Shown in pieces: positions 44,062 to 52,162 of a DNA stretch of 55,079 nt. Made by a program: the position numbers and the translations under genes. Numbering within the stretch: the first letter of the stretch is position 1; the number at the start of each line of letters is the position of its first letter. The notes under the pieces are model-generated. The model saw nothing but the letters and a program-made list of their open reading frames with translations. It was not told where the DNA came from and made no database searches. The DNA lies in assembly GCA_937139415.1 (NCBI GenBank), contig CAKZPS010000037.1, positions 1 to 55,079 on the forward strand, written 5' to 3'. The DNA is from an uncultured bacterium (lineage in GTDB: Bacteria; Atribacterota; Atribacteria; Atribacterales; Caldatribacteriaceae).

Positions 44062-45123
44062 TCACGCGCTCAAAAGATGTTGACGAGGGTTCTCTTTGCG
44101 AAGAGAAGAAAGTTCTTCCAGTAACTTCCTCTCCCTTTCCGTTAATCCCTTGGGAATCACCACTTGAACACGAACCAATTGATCACCTTTTCCCTCTCCT
44201 CCTATTTTGGGAAAGCCAAGCCCTCGCAAACGAAAAACGGTGCCACTCTGCGTTTCAGGTGGGATACGCATTTTCGCTCTTCCTGTGAGAACCGGTACCT
44301 CTATTTCGGTTCCTAAGGCTGCTTCGGTAATGGTCACGGGAAGCTCTAAAAGCACGTTGTCTCCCTCGCGTTTAAAGAATGGGTGTGGTTTGACGCGCAC
44401 CAAGAGATAAAAATCTTTTCCTCCCATCATTCCCGGAATACGGAGCTTCGTTTTATCGGCTACGCCAGGGGGAATATTCACATTGACCACCTTTGAATGT
44501 CTCTCCACCCCTTTCCCCCGACACGTCTTGCATACTTCTTTATTTCCGCTATGACCAGTCCCACCACAGCGAGAACATATTTCCTCATACTCTAAGCGAA
44601 CGTTGCGACTGGTCCCGCGAAAACTCTCTTCGAAAGAAATCTCTATCTCTGCGTTTACCTCGGGAGCAGTCTCTCGATGCATGGTTCTTTCCCGACCGCG
44701 ATTATAAAACCCAAAGTCAGTAGTAGCATGGCGAGTTGTTCGCTGAGCCCCGCGCAAGAGATCCCCAAAAAAAGTTTTGAAGAAATCGCTAAAATCACCA
44801 AACTCAAATTCGGTATCAAAAGTGGTGGTGTAAGGAGAAGAACTTCCATACTTGCGATAAAAGTCTTGCCAAAATTCTTCGGTATTCTGCCGGCCGTAAC
44901 TACTCCATGCCGTTCCCAACTCATCATAGCGCTTTCTCTTCTCCGGATCACTCAAAACCTCGTAGGCTTCGTTAATTTCTTTAAATTTTCGTTCTGCTTC
45001 TTTATCCTGGGGATTCAAATCCGGATGATACTTTCGAGCTAAGCGACGATACGCTTTTTTAATTTCTCTTTCATCAGCATTTCGTTCTACTCCAAGAATT
45101 TTGTAATAATCTTTAAATTCCAT
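44062..45123 (-). CDS. dnaJ: DnaJ-family co-chaperone with half zinc-finger
   Basis: 353 residues. J domain with HPD at 33-35, then a Gly-poor, aromatic-rich linker (about 75-145). The cysteine-rich segment has only two CxxCxGxG repeats (Cys183/186 and 198/201) in place of four, so a single zinc site remains. Two C-terminal substrate-binding domains follow ([36 protein letters not shown]). This is not a typical full-length DnaJ and is shorter than the usual 370-390. It would still stimulate DnaK. It lies between hsp20 and hspR, and no dnaK or grpE gene is beside it. Confidence 0.9.
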   Translation of the reverse strand: MEFKDYYKILGVERNADEREIKKAYRRLARKYHPDLNPQDKEAERKFKEINEAYEVLSDPEKRKRYDELGTAWSSYGRQNTEEFWQDFYRKYGSSSPYTTTFDTEFEFGDFSDFFKTFFGDLLRGAQRTTRHATTDFGFYNRGRERTMHRETAPEVNAEIEISFEESFRGTSRNVRLEYEEICSRCGGTGHSGNKEVCKTCRGKGVERHSKVVNVNIPPGVADKTKLRIPGMMGGKDFYLLVRVKPHPFFKREGDNVLLELPVTITEAALGTEIEVPVLTGRAKMRIPPETQSGTVFRLRGLGFPKIGGEGKGDQLVRVQVVIPKGLTERERKLLEELSSLRKENPRQHLLSA

Positions 45124-45144
45124 AGAACCACCACCTCATAAGAG

Positions 45145-45170
45145 AAGGGGTAGGATCTCTCCTACCCCTT
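45145..45170 (-). other. Intercistronic hairpin between hsp20 and dnaJ
   Basis: AAGGGGTAGG (45145-45154) pairs with CCTACCCCTT (45161-45170) around a 6-base loop, a perfect 10-bp stem. No T-run follows on the minus strand, so it more likely sets differential stability of the hsp20 and dnaJ parts of the message than ends transcription. Confidence 0.55.
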
Positions 45171-45174
45171 CCTT

Positions 45175-45609
45175 TCATCCTTCCTGAACGAGAACTTTTT
45201 TGGTTTTCACTTCCTCAAACTTAGGAAGATGAACTTCTAACACCCCATTCTTATATGTTGCCACCACTCTTTCAACGTCAATGGGAATCCTCACCACAAA
45301 AGAACGTTTGAAGGGACCAAAAATTCTCTCTTTCCGCAAAAAACTCCCCTGCGCATCGCTACTCTTCCTCTCCCCACTGATCACCAAGCGATCCTCGGAA
45401 ACGGTGATGTCGATTTCTTTTTGGTCCATTCCCGGTAAGTCAAAATAGAAGACCACTTCCTTCTCTTTTTCTACCACATCAACTCGAGGAGTCCATTCTC
45501 CCTCTTCTCTCTTTCCCTCCGTAAAAGGGAGATTTTCCTCCAGAGTACGAATGATACCTTCCTGCAATTCCGCTAAATCCCGCCAGGGGTTCCAACGTTG
45601 ATAAGCCAT
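45175..45609 (-). CDS. hsp20: Small heat-shock protein (Hsp20/alpha-crystallin)
   Basis: 144 residues. It starts MAYQRWNPWRDLAELQEGI, the family N-terminus. The alpha-crystallin domain spans about 45-135 with PRVDVVEKEKEVVFYFDLPGM and the conserved ATYKNGVLEVHLPK end. Holdase that binds unfolding proteins. ATG start with AAGGAGG about 6 bases upstream. It is the first gene of the heat-shock operon, behind a consensus promoter with a palindromic spacer. Confidence 0.95.
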   Translation of the reverse strand: MAYQRWNPWRDLAELQEGIIRTLEENLPFTEGKREEGEWTPRVDVVEKEKEVVFYFDLPGMDQKEIDITVSEDRLVISGERKSSDAQGSFLRKERIFGPFKRSFVVRIPIDVERVVATYKNGVLEVHLPKFEEVKTKKVLVQEG

Positions 45610-45650
45610 CGAATGAACCTCCTTTTTACCTTCTTTGACATTTCAATGAC

Positions 45651-45694
45651 ATTATAAAGAGGTATCCTCTTTTTGTCAATAATTGTCAAAGAGG
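45651..45694 (-). promoter_or_regulatory. Consensus promoter with palindromic operator for the heat-shock operon
   Basis: On the minus strand, TTGACA (45679-45674) and TATAAT (45656-45651) are separated by 17 bases. That spacer contains AAAGAGG-ATA-CCTCTTT (45672-45656), so a symmetric protein could block the promoter. A third half-site lies at 45694-45688, and a second TTGACA (45689-45684) is just upstream. The sequence is not the textbook HAIR box (CTTGAGT-N7-ACTCAAG) but is placed where HspR or another repressor would bind. Confidence 0.8.
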
Positions 45695-45710
45695 CCAAGG
45701 AAGAGAAATT

Positions 45711-46262
45711 TTACAATTCTAACTGGGGAGCAATGTGTTGCATCGCCTGCAGCGCGATGGTCAGAAACTCCTCTACCGATAACCTCAAAAGAGAGCACTT
45801 TTTGATTTGCTCACGAGATGCTCCACGGGCAAAACCCTTCTCTTTGAAGCGTGAGAGGAGAAAAGGTACTTGAAGGGCCTGCAAGGAACGATCTCTATGC
45901 ACCAAAACACAAGCGATGATGAAACCACTCGTCGGATCAACGGCAAAAAGAGCTACCGCCATTTTTCCATTGGGTGCAAATCCGGTCAGTTCATTATGGG
46001 AACGTACCGCATCAACAAGACACGGTGAAAACCCCACTTCTTCAAGATATTGAGCACTGAGAATTCCATGCAAGGTAGGAGCATCCTTGGTTTCCTCGTA
46101 ATCCAAATCATGGAGAAGACCAGCTAAAGCCCATTCTTCCTCATCTTCACCAAAAAAGCGGGCTAAAGCCCGCATAACGGCTTCACACGCTAAACTATGT
46201 TTCAACAAATTTGGCGTTTTCAAGTGCTTCCCAAGGAAAGCCAGAGCCTCGTCCCGGGTCAT
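45711..46262 (-). CDS. HD-domain (HDIG-type) hydrolase
   Basis: 183 residues. HD domain with LLKHSLACEAVMRALA, GLLHDLDYEETKD, TLHGILSAQYL and RSHNELTG providing the metal-binding His/Asp set. Resembles small HDIG proteins of thermophiles with unknown nucleotide or phosphate substrates. Located between the LysM endopeptidase gene and the heat-shock promoter, with 8 bases or so after the former. A GTG one codon upstream is an alternative start. Confidence 0.82.
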   Translation of the reverse strand: MTRDEALAFLGKHLKTPNLLKHSLACEAVMRALARFFGEDEEEWALAGLLHDLDYEETKDAPTLHGILSAQYLEEVGFSPCLVDAVRSHNELTGFAPNGKMAVALFAVDPTSGFIIACVLVHRDRSLQALQVPFLLSRFKEKGFARGASREQIKKCSLLRLSVEEFLTIALQAMQHIAPQLEL

Positions 46263-46270
46263 CACGTCAA

Positions 46271-47671
46271 TTACTTCCGCAAGAATTGAATCGGATTAAG
46301 ACACTGCCCGCTACAACGTATTTCAAAGTGGAGATGAGAAGTTGTAGCGTTACCGGTACGACCAACCTTAGCAATGGGATCACCTTGATTCACCCGTTGT
46401 CCCTTAGAAACCAAGTTTACCGAGTTATGGGCGTAGACTGTTTGCCACCCTCCAGAGTGGTCAATAATCACCACCTTCCCATACCCACGCATCGTACCAC
46501 TAAACGATACTACCCCACTCTGGGCAGCACGAATCATCGTTCCATTGGGGGCAATAATGTCAATACCATTATGGAAACTCCTGCCTCGCGGACCGAAAGA
46601 AGAGGAGATCCTCCCGGATACCGGCCAAAAAAAGCTTCCCTGCGAGCCAATATTCACATATTGACGGGGAACGGTAGAGGGAATACGGATGACTTGTCCG
46701 ACTCGAAGGATGCTTTTTTCGGTGAGACCATTGAGCTGAGCTAATTCTTTCATCGAAATGCGAAAACGACGCGAGAGAGTCCATAGACTGTCACCGGGTT
46801 GAATACGGTAAGTATCGTAATTCTCTCGAGAGGGAGTCGAGGTTTTACTCGCCGTAGCTACCTCGGTAGAGGGAATACGGATGACTTGTCCGACTCGAAG
46901 GATGCTTTTTTCGGTGAGACCATTGAGCTGAGCTAATTCTTTCATCGAAATGCGAAAACGACGCGAGAGAGTCCATAGACTGTCACCGGGTTGAATACGG
47001 TAAGTATCGTAATTCTCTCGAGAGGGAGTCGAGGTTTTACTCGCCGTGGTGGTCCGGGTCACTGCAATTCCTGGTATGGCTAATTTCATTCCCACTTGAA
47101 GGATACTATTCTCATCGAGGTGGTTTGTCTCCATAATCGACTTAATACTGACCCCATAGAAACGAGAAATCAGCCATAGTGACTCTCCTTTTTGAACTAC
47201 GTGCGTGATGGTGGTAGAGGTATCGGAAACGGTCGCCCCTTGAGTATTTGGAGGAGCCGAAGAATTTTCCCCAGAGGGCAACAGAATTTTTTGACCGATC
47301 TGTAATACAGAATCCTCTCGTAAGCCATTGACTTCAAGCAGTACGCGTATCGAGGTATTCATTTTTCGGGCGATACTCCATAGAGTGTCGCCTTGTTGTA
47401 CTTCATAATATTGACACCCTGAGCTCTGTCCCGGAGAAGTTTTTTGATCGACAATGAGTTTCATTCCCGGTTGGAGAATACTCTGCTCAGATAAACCATT
47501 GACCCGAAGCAAATCTTGTAAGGCAATCTGGTAACGACGAGCGATAAGCCACAAATTCTCTCCCGGTTGTACCACGTGGTACGTGACTCCCCAGGCAGAG
47601 GCGATTCCCGTCACGAGAAAGCCGAAAATCAGTACAATCTGTAAACTTACGCGTCGGATATACCCAGTCAT
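46271..47671 (-). CDS. Multi-LysM M23 peptidoglycan endopeptidase
   Basis: 466 residues. Signal peptide (about 1-28), then five LysM domains: about 31-74, 89-132, 156-200, 223-268 and 287-332. The last two are identical because of a 184-bp DNA duplication. A Ser/Thr-rich linker (GIAVTRTTTASKTSTPS) precedes them. The C-terminal M23 domain (about 345-466) has zinc ligands His367 and Asp371 (HNGID) and His446/448 (HLHFE). It probably cuts peptide cross-links or activates amidases (NlpD/EnvC-like) in the periplasm or wall. ATG start behind GGAGGAGGGT, overlapping the ileS stop (ATGA). Confidence 0.93.
   Translation of the reverse strand: MTGYIRRVSLQIVLIFGFLVTGIASAWGVTYHVVQPGENLWLIARRYQIALQDLLRVNGLSEQSILQPGMKLIVDQKTSPGQSSGCQYYEVQQGDTLWSIARKMNTSIRVLLEVNGLREDSVLQIGQKILLPSGENSSAPPNTQGATVSDTSTTITHVVQKGESLWLISRFYGVSIKSIMETNHLDENSILQVGMKLAIPGIAVTRTTTASKTSTPSRENYDTYRIQPGDSLWTLSRRFRISMKELAQLNGLTEKSILRVGQVIRIPSTEVATASKTSTPSRENYDTYRIQPGDSLWTLSRRFRISMKELAQLNGLTEKSILRVGQVIRIPSTVPRQYVNIGSQGSFFWPVSGRISSSFGPRGRSFHNGIDIIAPNGTMIRAAQSGVVSFSGTMRGYGKVVIIDHSGGWQTVYAHNSVNLVSKGQRVNQGDPIAKVGRTGNATTSHLHFEIRCSGQCLNPIQFLRK
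46672..46855. repeat. 184-bp direct repeat, copy 1 (within LysM gene)
   Basis: Base-for-base identical to 46864-47047 (offset 192, i.e. 64 codons), with 8 bases between the copies. The repeat encodes one LysM domain and its linker and keeps the frame. Confidence 0.95.
46864..47047. repeat. 184-bp direct repeat, copy 2 (within LysM gene)
   Basis: Second copy of the duplication at 46672-46855. No mismatch was found by eye, which indicates a recent event or active homogenisation. Confidence 0.95.
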
Positions 47672-50600
47672 ACCCTCCTCCTTAAAGCCAGTATCAATTT
47701 CTTCCCATCACACTGATGCTCTCTCGCCAAGACATCGTTCGGTTTTTCTCTTCCAAAGAGCACCTCTTCAGCCAGAACTTCGCTCTGGATAAAATCCCTA
47801 TGTTTTTGCAAAACTTCTTGTAACTGAGCATCGGTCCCCGAAAGAAAGTATAAATCGATGCGATCTTCTACGTCAAATCCGGCTTCTTTCCTCATCATTT
47901 GTACCATATGAACGATGTCTCTCACTAATCCTTCCTCTTCTAATTCCCGATCCAATGCAGTATCCAGAATGACCGCATATCCTTCTTCGCTCTCCACGGA
48001 AAATCCTTCCTGAGGCTTCAGAACAATATTTACGTCCTCCTTACCGAGTTCAATTTCTTCTCCTTCCAAAGAAATTCTCAATTTCCCCGTCTCCAAAAAC
48101 TCGCGTCTCTTACTTTGCTTACAAGAGGCGAGGAAACGAGCAATGTCTTTCATACGCTTGCCATATCTGGGTCCCAAAAGGGCAAATTGTGGCTTGAGTT
48201 CGATATCGATATTCTCCGGCAGATGAGTTACCCATTCAACCTCCTTTACGTTCACCTCTTCCCGCAGGAGACCTAAGAAAGGCAGAACCAAGTTACACTC
48301 TCCTTCTTTGGGAATCACTACGATGGCTTTTCGTAAAGGCTGCCGTAACTTGATGTTGACCTTATTCCGTACCGCTTTCCCCAGAGTTGCCAATCGACGG
48401 GCGAGTTCCATAGCCTGCAACAATTCCTCGTCAATTTCCTCTCTCTTGGGTTGAGGATAATCTTCAAGGTGCACACTTTCTCTCCCTCGACCAAGAGACT
48501 TCACCAAAATATCATACAAAACTTCGGCAACAAAGGGAATAAAAGGAGCACAGATTTTGGTCAAACCAACCAAAACCTGATACAAGGTTTCATAGGCACT
48601 GCGCTTCTCTTCATCCCACGTTGATTTCCAAAAGCGTCGACGAGAACGGCGAATGTACCAATTGCTCAGGTCTTCAACCACAAAGTATTCGATAGCTTTA
48701 GCGGCCTTGGAAATTTCAAATCCATCGAGATAAGAACGAACATCCACAACCAAACGATGAAAAGCCGATACCATCCAACGATCAAAAAGGTTTCTCTCGC
48801 CAAAAGGAATATTCCCCTCGGGAACGAAGCGATCGATGTTGGCGTAGAGAATGAAGAAACGGCAAACATTCCAAAGGGTGTCGAAGAACTTACTGAACAC
48901 TTCACTCAGAGATACTTGACCGAATCGCTTCGGGACCCAAGGAGGCGACACGGAAAAAACATACCATCGTAACACATCGGCACCATATTGGGTAATGAGA
49001 TCCCAAGGACTGACCACATTACCAATGTGTTTACTCATCTTCTGTCCTTTCTCATCTAACCCCAACTCGGTGACCAAGCAATTCTTATAGGCAGGACTAC
49101 CGAATAGCATGGTGGCTAACACATGGAGACTGTAAAACCACCCTCGGGTTTGGTCGATCGCCTCACAAATGAAATCGGCGGGGAAATTTCCTGCAAAAAT
49201 TTCGGTATTCTCAAAAGGGTAATGGAGCTGAGCAGCAAACATCGCCCCAGAATCGAACCAACAGTCGATTACCTCGGGAGCTCTCTTCATCACTCCTCCA
49301 CAATGAGGACAACCTAAGGTGATGCGATCCACGTAAGGACGATGGAGTTCAATATACTCGAATTTTGCCTGTGAACGACGGCACAATTCTTCGATCGAGC
49401 CGATGGCTTCACGATGTCCACATTGAACACATTCCCAAATATTGAGGGGAGTTCCCCAATACCTCTCCCGCGAAAGAGCCCAATCGACCACGTTCTCCAG
49501 GAAATCGCCGAAACGCCCATCACGAATATGTTCAGGATACCATCGAATTTTCCGATTATTCTCGAGAAGTTCTTCCCGAAAGGCAGTGGTGCGAATGAAC
49601 CAACTCTCTTTGGCATAGTAGAGCAAGGGGGTATCACAGCGCCAACAGAAAGGATAAGTATGACGATAGGTTTCCTGTCGAAACAATTTTCCTTCTCTCT
49701 TCAAATGCTCGATGATGAGAGGATCGGCATCTTTGACCCACATTCCTGCCCACGGAGTCACCCGTTCATCGTAGGTTCCATCTCGTCTCACCGGATGGAG
49801 AACCGAAAAACCTTCTCTCCGTGCCACATTCATATCGTCTTCTCCAAAAGCCGGTGCAATATGGACGATACCCGTTCCTTCTTCGGTAGTCACAAAATCA
49901 CCTGCTACCACCCGATATCCGTTTTCGGCAACGAGAAAGGGCAAAAGAGGTTCATATTGAATCCCTAATAGCTCCTCACCACGACATCGGGCAACCAGGC
50001 AATATCCTTTCTCAAGGAGCTCTCTTCCCTTATTCTCGCTGAGGATGAGTCTTTCCTGCGATTGCTCACCCTCCACCTCGAGGTAACAGATATCTCTCCC
50101 TACTGCTAAAGCCACATTGGCCACCAGTGTCCAAGGAGTAGTAGTCCACACCAGGAAAAAGCGCTCTTCTCCGCCCTTGAGACGGAACTTCACATAAATA
50201 GCCGGATCCTCGGTTTCTTGATACCCCAGGGCAACCTCGTGACTGGAAAGGGAAGTACCACAACGTGCACAATAAGGAAGCACCTTATATCCCTGGTAGA
50301 GCAAGTCCTTTTCCCACAACACCTTGAGCATCCACCAAATCGTTTCAATGTAGTCGTTGGTAAAAGTAATATAGGGGTGCTCTAAATCCATCCAGATACC
50401 CAACCGCTCGGTAAGCCTTTCCCACTCCCCAATGTATTTGAGTGCACTCTCTTTACACTTGGCGTTGAAATTCTCTACTCCGTAGCGCTCGATGTCACGC
50501 TTGCCCGAAATGCCCAGCATCTTCTCTACTTCTAACTCTACGGGAAGCCCGTGGGTATCCCAGCCGGCCCGACGAGGTACGTAGTACCCACACATGGTCT

Positions 50601-50823
50601 TATACCGAGGAACCAGATCTTTAATGCTCCGCCCAATCACATGCCCTGCATGGGGGTATCCATTGGTGGTCGGCGGACCCTCGTAAAAGATGAAGGCAGG
50701 AGCCCCTTCTCTCTCTTGCAACGTTTTAGCAAAAATGGCGTTTTCTTTCCAAAATTGAAGAATCTCTTCTTCTTTCTTCGGTAATTCCTTGAGCTGCCCC
50801 AATGGGGGGAACATTTTCTTCAC
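47668..50823 (-). CDS. ileS: Isoleucyl-tRNA synthetase, class-2 (IleS2) type
   Basis: 1051 residues. Class I synthetase with the HIGH-type motif in EGPPTTNGYPHAGHVIGR near residue 60 and KMSKHIGN near 600. The editing domain and anticodon-binding C-terminal region are complete (a long run to VLAREHQCDGKKLILALRRRV). The FYEGPP-x-TNG-x-PHAGH N-terminus resembles the eukaryotic and mupirocin-resistant IleS2 group rather than the typical HDGPPYANG bacterial form. It charges tRNA-Ile. ATG start. No T-box leader fits the 31-base gap to the gene upstream. Confidence 0.95.
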   Translation of the reverse strand: MKKMFPPLGQLKELPKKEEEILQFWKENAIFAKTLQEREGAPAFIFYEGPPTTNGYPHAGHVIGRSIKDLVPRYKTMCGYYVPRRAGWDTHGLPVELEVEKMLGISGKRDIERYGVENFNAKCKESALKYIGEWERLTERLGIWMDLEHPYITFTNDYIETIWWMLKVLWEKDLLYQGYKVLPYCARCGTSLSSHEVALGYQETEDPAIYVKFRLKGGEERFFLVWTTTPWTLVANVALAVGRDICYLEVEGEQSQERLILSENKGRELLEKGYCLVARCRGEELLGIQYEPLLPFLVAENGYRVVAGDFVTTEEGTGIVHIAPAFGEDDMNVARREGFSVLHPVRRDGTYDERVTPWAGMWVKDADPLIIEHLKREGKLFRQETYRHTYPFCWRCDTPLLYYAKESWFIRTTAFREELLENNRKIRWYPEHIRDGRFGDFLENVVDWALSRERYWGTPLNIWECVQCGHREAIGSIEELCRRSQAKFEYIELHRPYVDRITLGCPHCGGVMKRAPEVIDCWFDSGAMFAAQLHYPFENTEIFAGNFPADFICEAIDQTRGWFYSLHVLATMLFGSPAYKNCLVTELGLDEKGQKMSKHIGNVVSPWDLITQYGADVLRWYVFSVSPPWVPKRFGQVSLSEVFSKFFDTLWNVCRFFILYANIDRFVPEGNIPFGERNLFDRWMVSAFHRLVVDVRSYLDGFEISKAAKAIEYFVVEDLSNWYIRRSRRRFWKSTWDEEKRSAYETLYQVLVGLTKICAPFIPFVAEVLYDILVKSLGRGRESVHLEDYPQPKREEIDEELLQAMELARRLATLGKAVRNKVNIKLRQPLRKAIVVIPKEGECNLVLPFLGLLREEVNVKEVEWVTHLPENIDIELKPQFALLGPRYGKRMKDIARFLASCKQSKRREFLETGKLRISLEGEEIELGKEDVNIVLKPQEGFSVESEEGYAVILDTALDRELEEEGLVRDIVHMVQMMRKEAGFDVEDRIDLYFLSGTDAQLQEVLQKHRDFIQSEVLAEEVLFGREKPNDVLAREHQCDGKKLILALRRRV

Positions 50824-50854
50824 CTACCTCATTCATGGCAACTTTCTTTCGTCT

Positions 50855-52162
50855 CTACGCTTCAATCTGTAACGGCTCTACCAAAACATAGGGGAGAAGC
50901 ATCCGCCCATGTACCCAACGGGTGTCTCGAGAAATTTCTTTGATGTCACGCAAGGCTTGATATGCATTTCCGCTGAGCATTACATCCTTCACTCGTCCTT
51001 GAATTTCTCCATCTTTCACATAGAATCCTAACTGTACACTACAGGAGAAAATCCCCGAAGCGACATTGCTCTGTCCCAATCCCAAAACACTGTCTACGAC
51101 AAGACCTTCTTCGAGTTCCTCTAACAGAGTCTCTCGGTCTCGCAAACCACTTCTCATCTTCAACGTTGCGAAAGTAGGTTCAGGGAGATGGCGATACGAT
51201 GGTCGGAAACCATTCCCTCGGGAAGAGCGTTTCGCCTGCGAACCACTCCACAAGTCAAAAAACCCCTCTTCTAACCTTCCATTCTCAACGAGAAATTTTT
51301 CCGCCTGAGTCATAATCCCCTCGTCATCAAAAGGACACGTTCCCAAAGTCCACGGTTCATGAGAGGTTTCAAGCAGAGAGAAAAGGGAAGAAAAAAGCAC
51401 TTTCCCCCATTTGTCCTGCAAAAACGATTTTCCCAAAACGACGTTCTTCCCGTTCAATCCGTATAAAAGGGGATACAAAAGTACCAAACTCCCCCCGGGT
51501 GTGAAAATGACCGGATACCGTCCCCCTCTCATCTTCACCAGACTCTTGGAAAAATCTAATTTTCGCTTGATTTCCTGCAAAAGGTCTTCTAAATTGATAT
51601 CCTTATTCCCCCAACTCCGCTCGGCATAAATTTCCAGGATATCCTCGGAAGTGGTCCTATTCACGGTCACCCCGATGCGAAAAAAGGTGCGAGCAAAATG
51701 CATCCTCTCTTCATGATGGTTAACCAGTGTTTTCCCCTCCCAACCGGCTCGGAGCTCGAGATCCACGCAAACCTCCGGATATTCTCCCTGAATTTGGGAA
51801 ACCAAGTATTCCCCAATTTCCACCATCTCGTGAATATCCATTGCCTCTATCTTGGAATCCACAAAATCCTTCCACTCCAAGAACGCAGGATAAGAAGGAA
51901 TATCAAAGAACACTGGATCGCCAAACTCGCTTACCTCTAAAGCTCCATTGAGAAACACTTGGGGTTCCATGGTACGGTTGGAAGCGTAAAAACCCACCCT
52001 TCCATCCGGACGAATCACTCTCAAACCGTAACCGGTTTCTTCCTGAACACTATACTCTTTCAACCTTCCCGCTTCATAAATCACGCTCTTTTCCCGTAGC
52101 TCAGTTACAAAAAGGTCCCCTCGCAACCCACTCTTCTTCACAAGTCCCATGACCTCAAACAC
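50855..52162 (-). CDS. pmbA: TldE/PmbA-family metalloprotease partner
   Basis: 435 residues. TldD/TldE (U62) family with GYGLRVIRPDGRVGFYASN, VIFTPGGSLVLLYPL and the C-terminal LGQSNVASGIFSC and VKDVMLSGNAYQALRDI. The HExxxH zinc motif of TldD is absent, as in TldE/PmbA proteins. It forms the heterodimer with TldD, encoded just upstream and overlapping by 8 bases. The pair degrades or trims unfolded peptides and matures microcin-type peptides. GTG start with AGGAGGG upstream. Confidence 0.9.
   Translation of the reverse strand: MFEVMGLVKKSGLRGDLFVTELREKSVIYEAGRLKEYSVQEETGYGLRVIRPDGRVGFYASNRTMEPQVFLNGALEVSEFGDPVFFDIPSYPAFLEWKDFVDSKIEAMDIHEMVEIGEYLVSQIQGEYPEVCVDLELRAGWEGKTLVNHHEERMHFARTFFRIGVTVNRTTSEDILEIYAERSWGNKDINLEDLLQEIKRKLDFSKSLVKMRGGRYPVIFTPGGSLVLLYPLLYGLNGKNVVLGKSFLQDKWGKVLFSSLFSLLETSHEPWTLGTCPFDDEGIMTQAEKFLVENGRLEEGFFDLWSGSQAKRSSRGNGFRPSYRHLPEPTFATLKMRSGLRDRETLLEELEEGLVVDSVLGLGQSNVASGIFSCSVQLGFYVKDGEIQGRVKDVMLSGNAYQALRDIKEISRDTRWVHGRMLLPYVLVEPLQIEA

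Noticed and set aside
46672-47047. CRISPR or other repeat array
   Set aside because: There are only two 184-bp copies, both in frame within a LysM gene; it is a domain duplication.
50824-50854. T-box riboswitch before ileS
   Set aside because: Only 31 bases separate ileS from the next gene, too short for a T-box leader.
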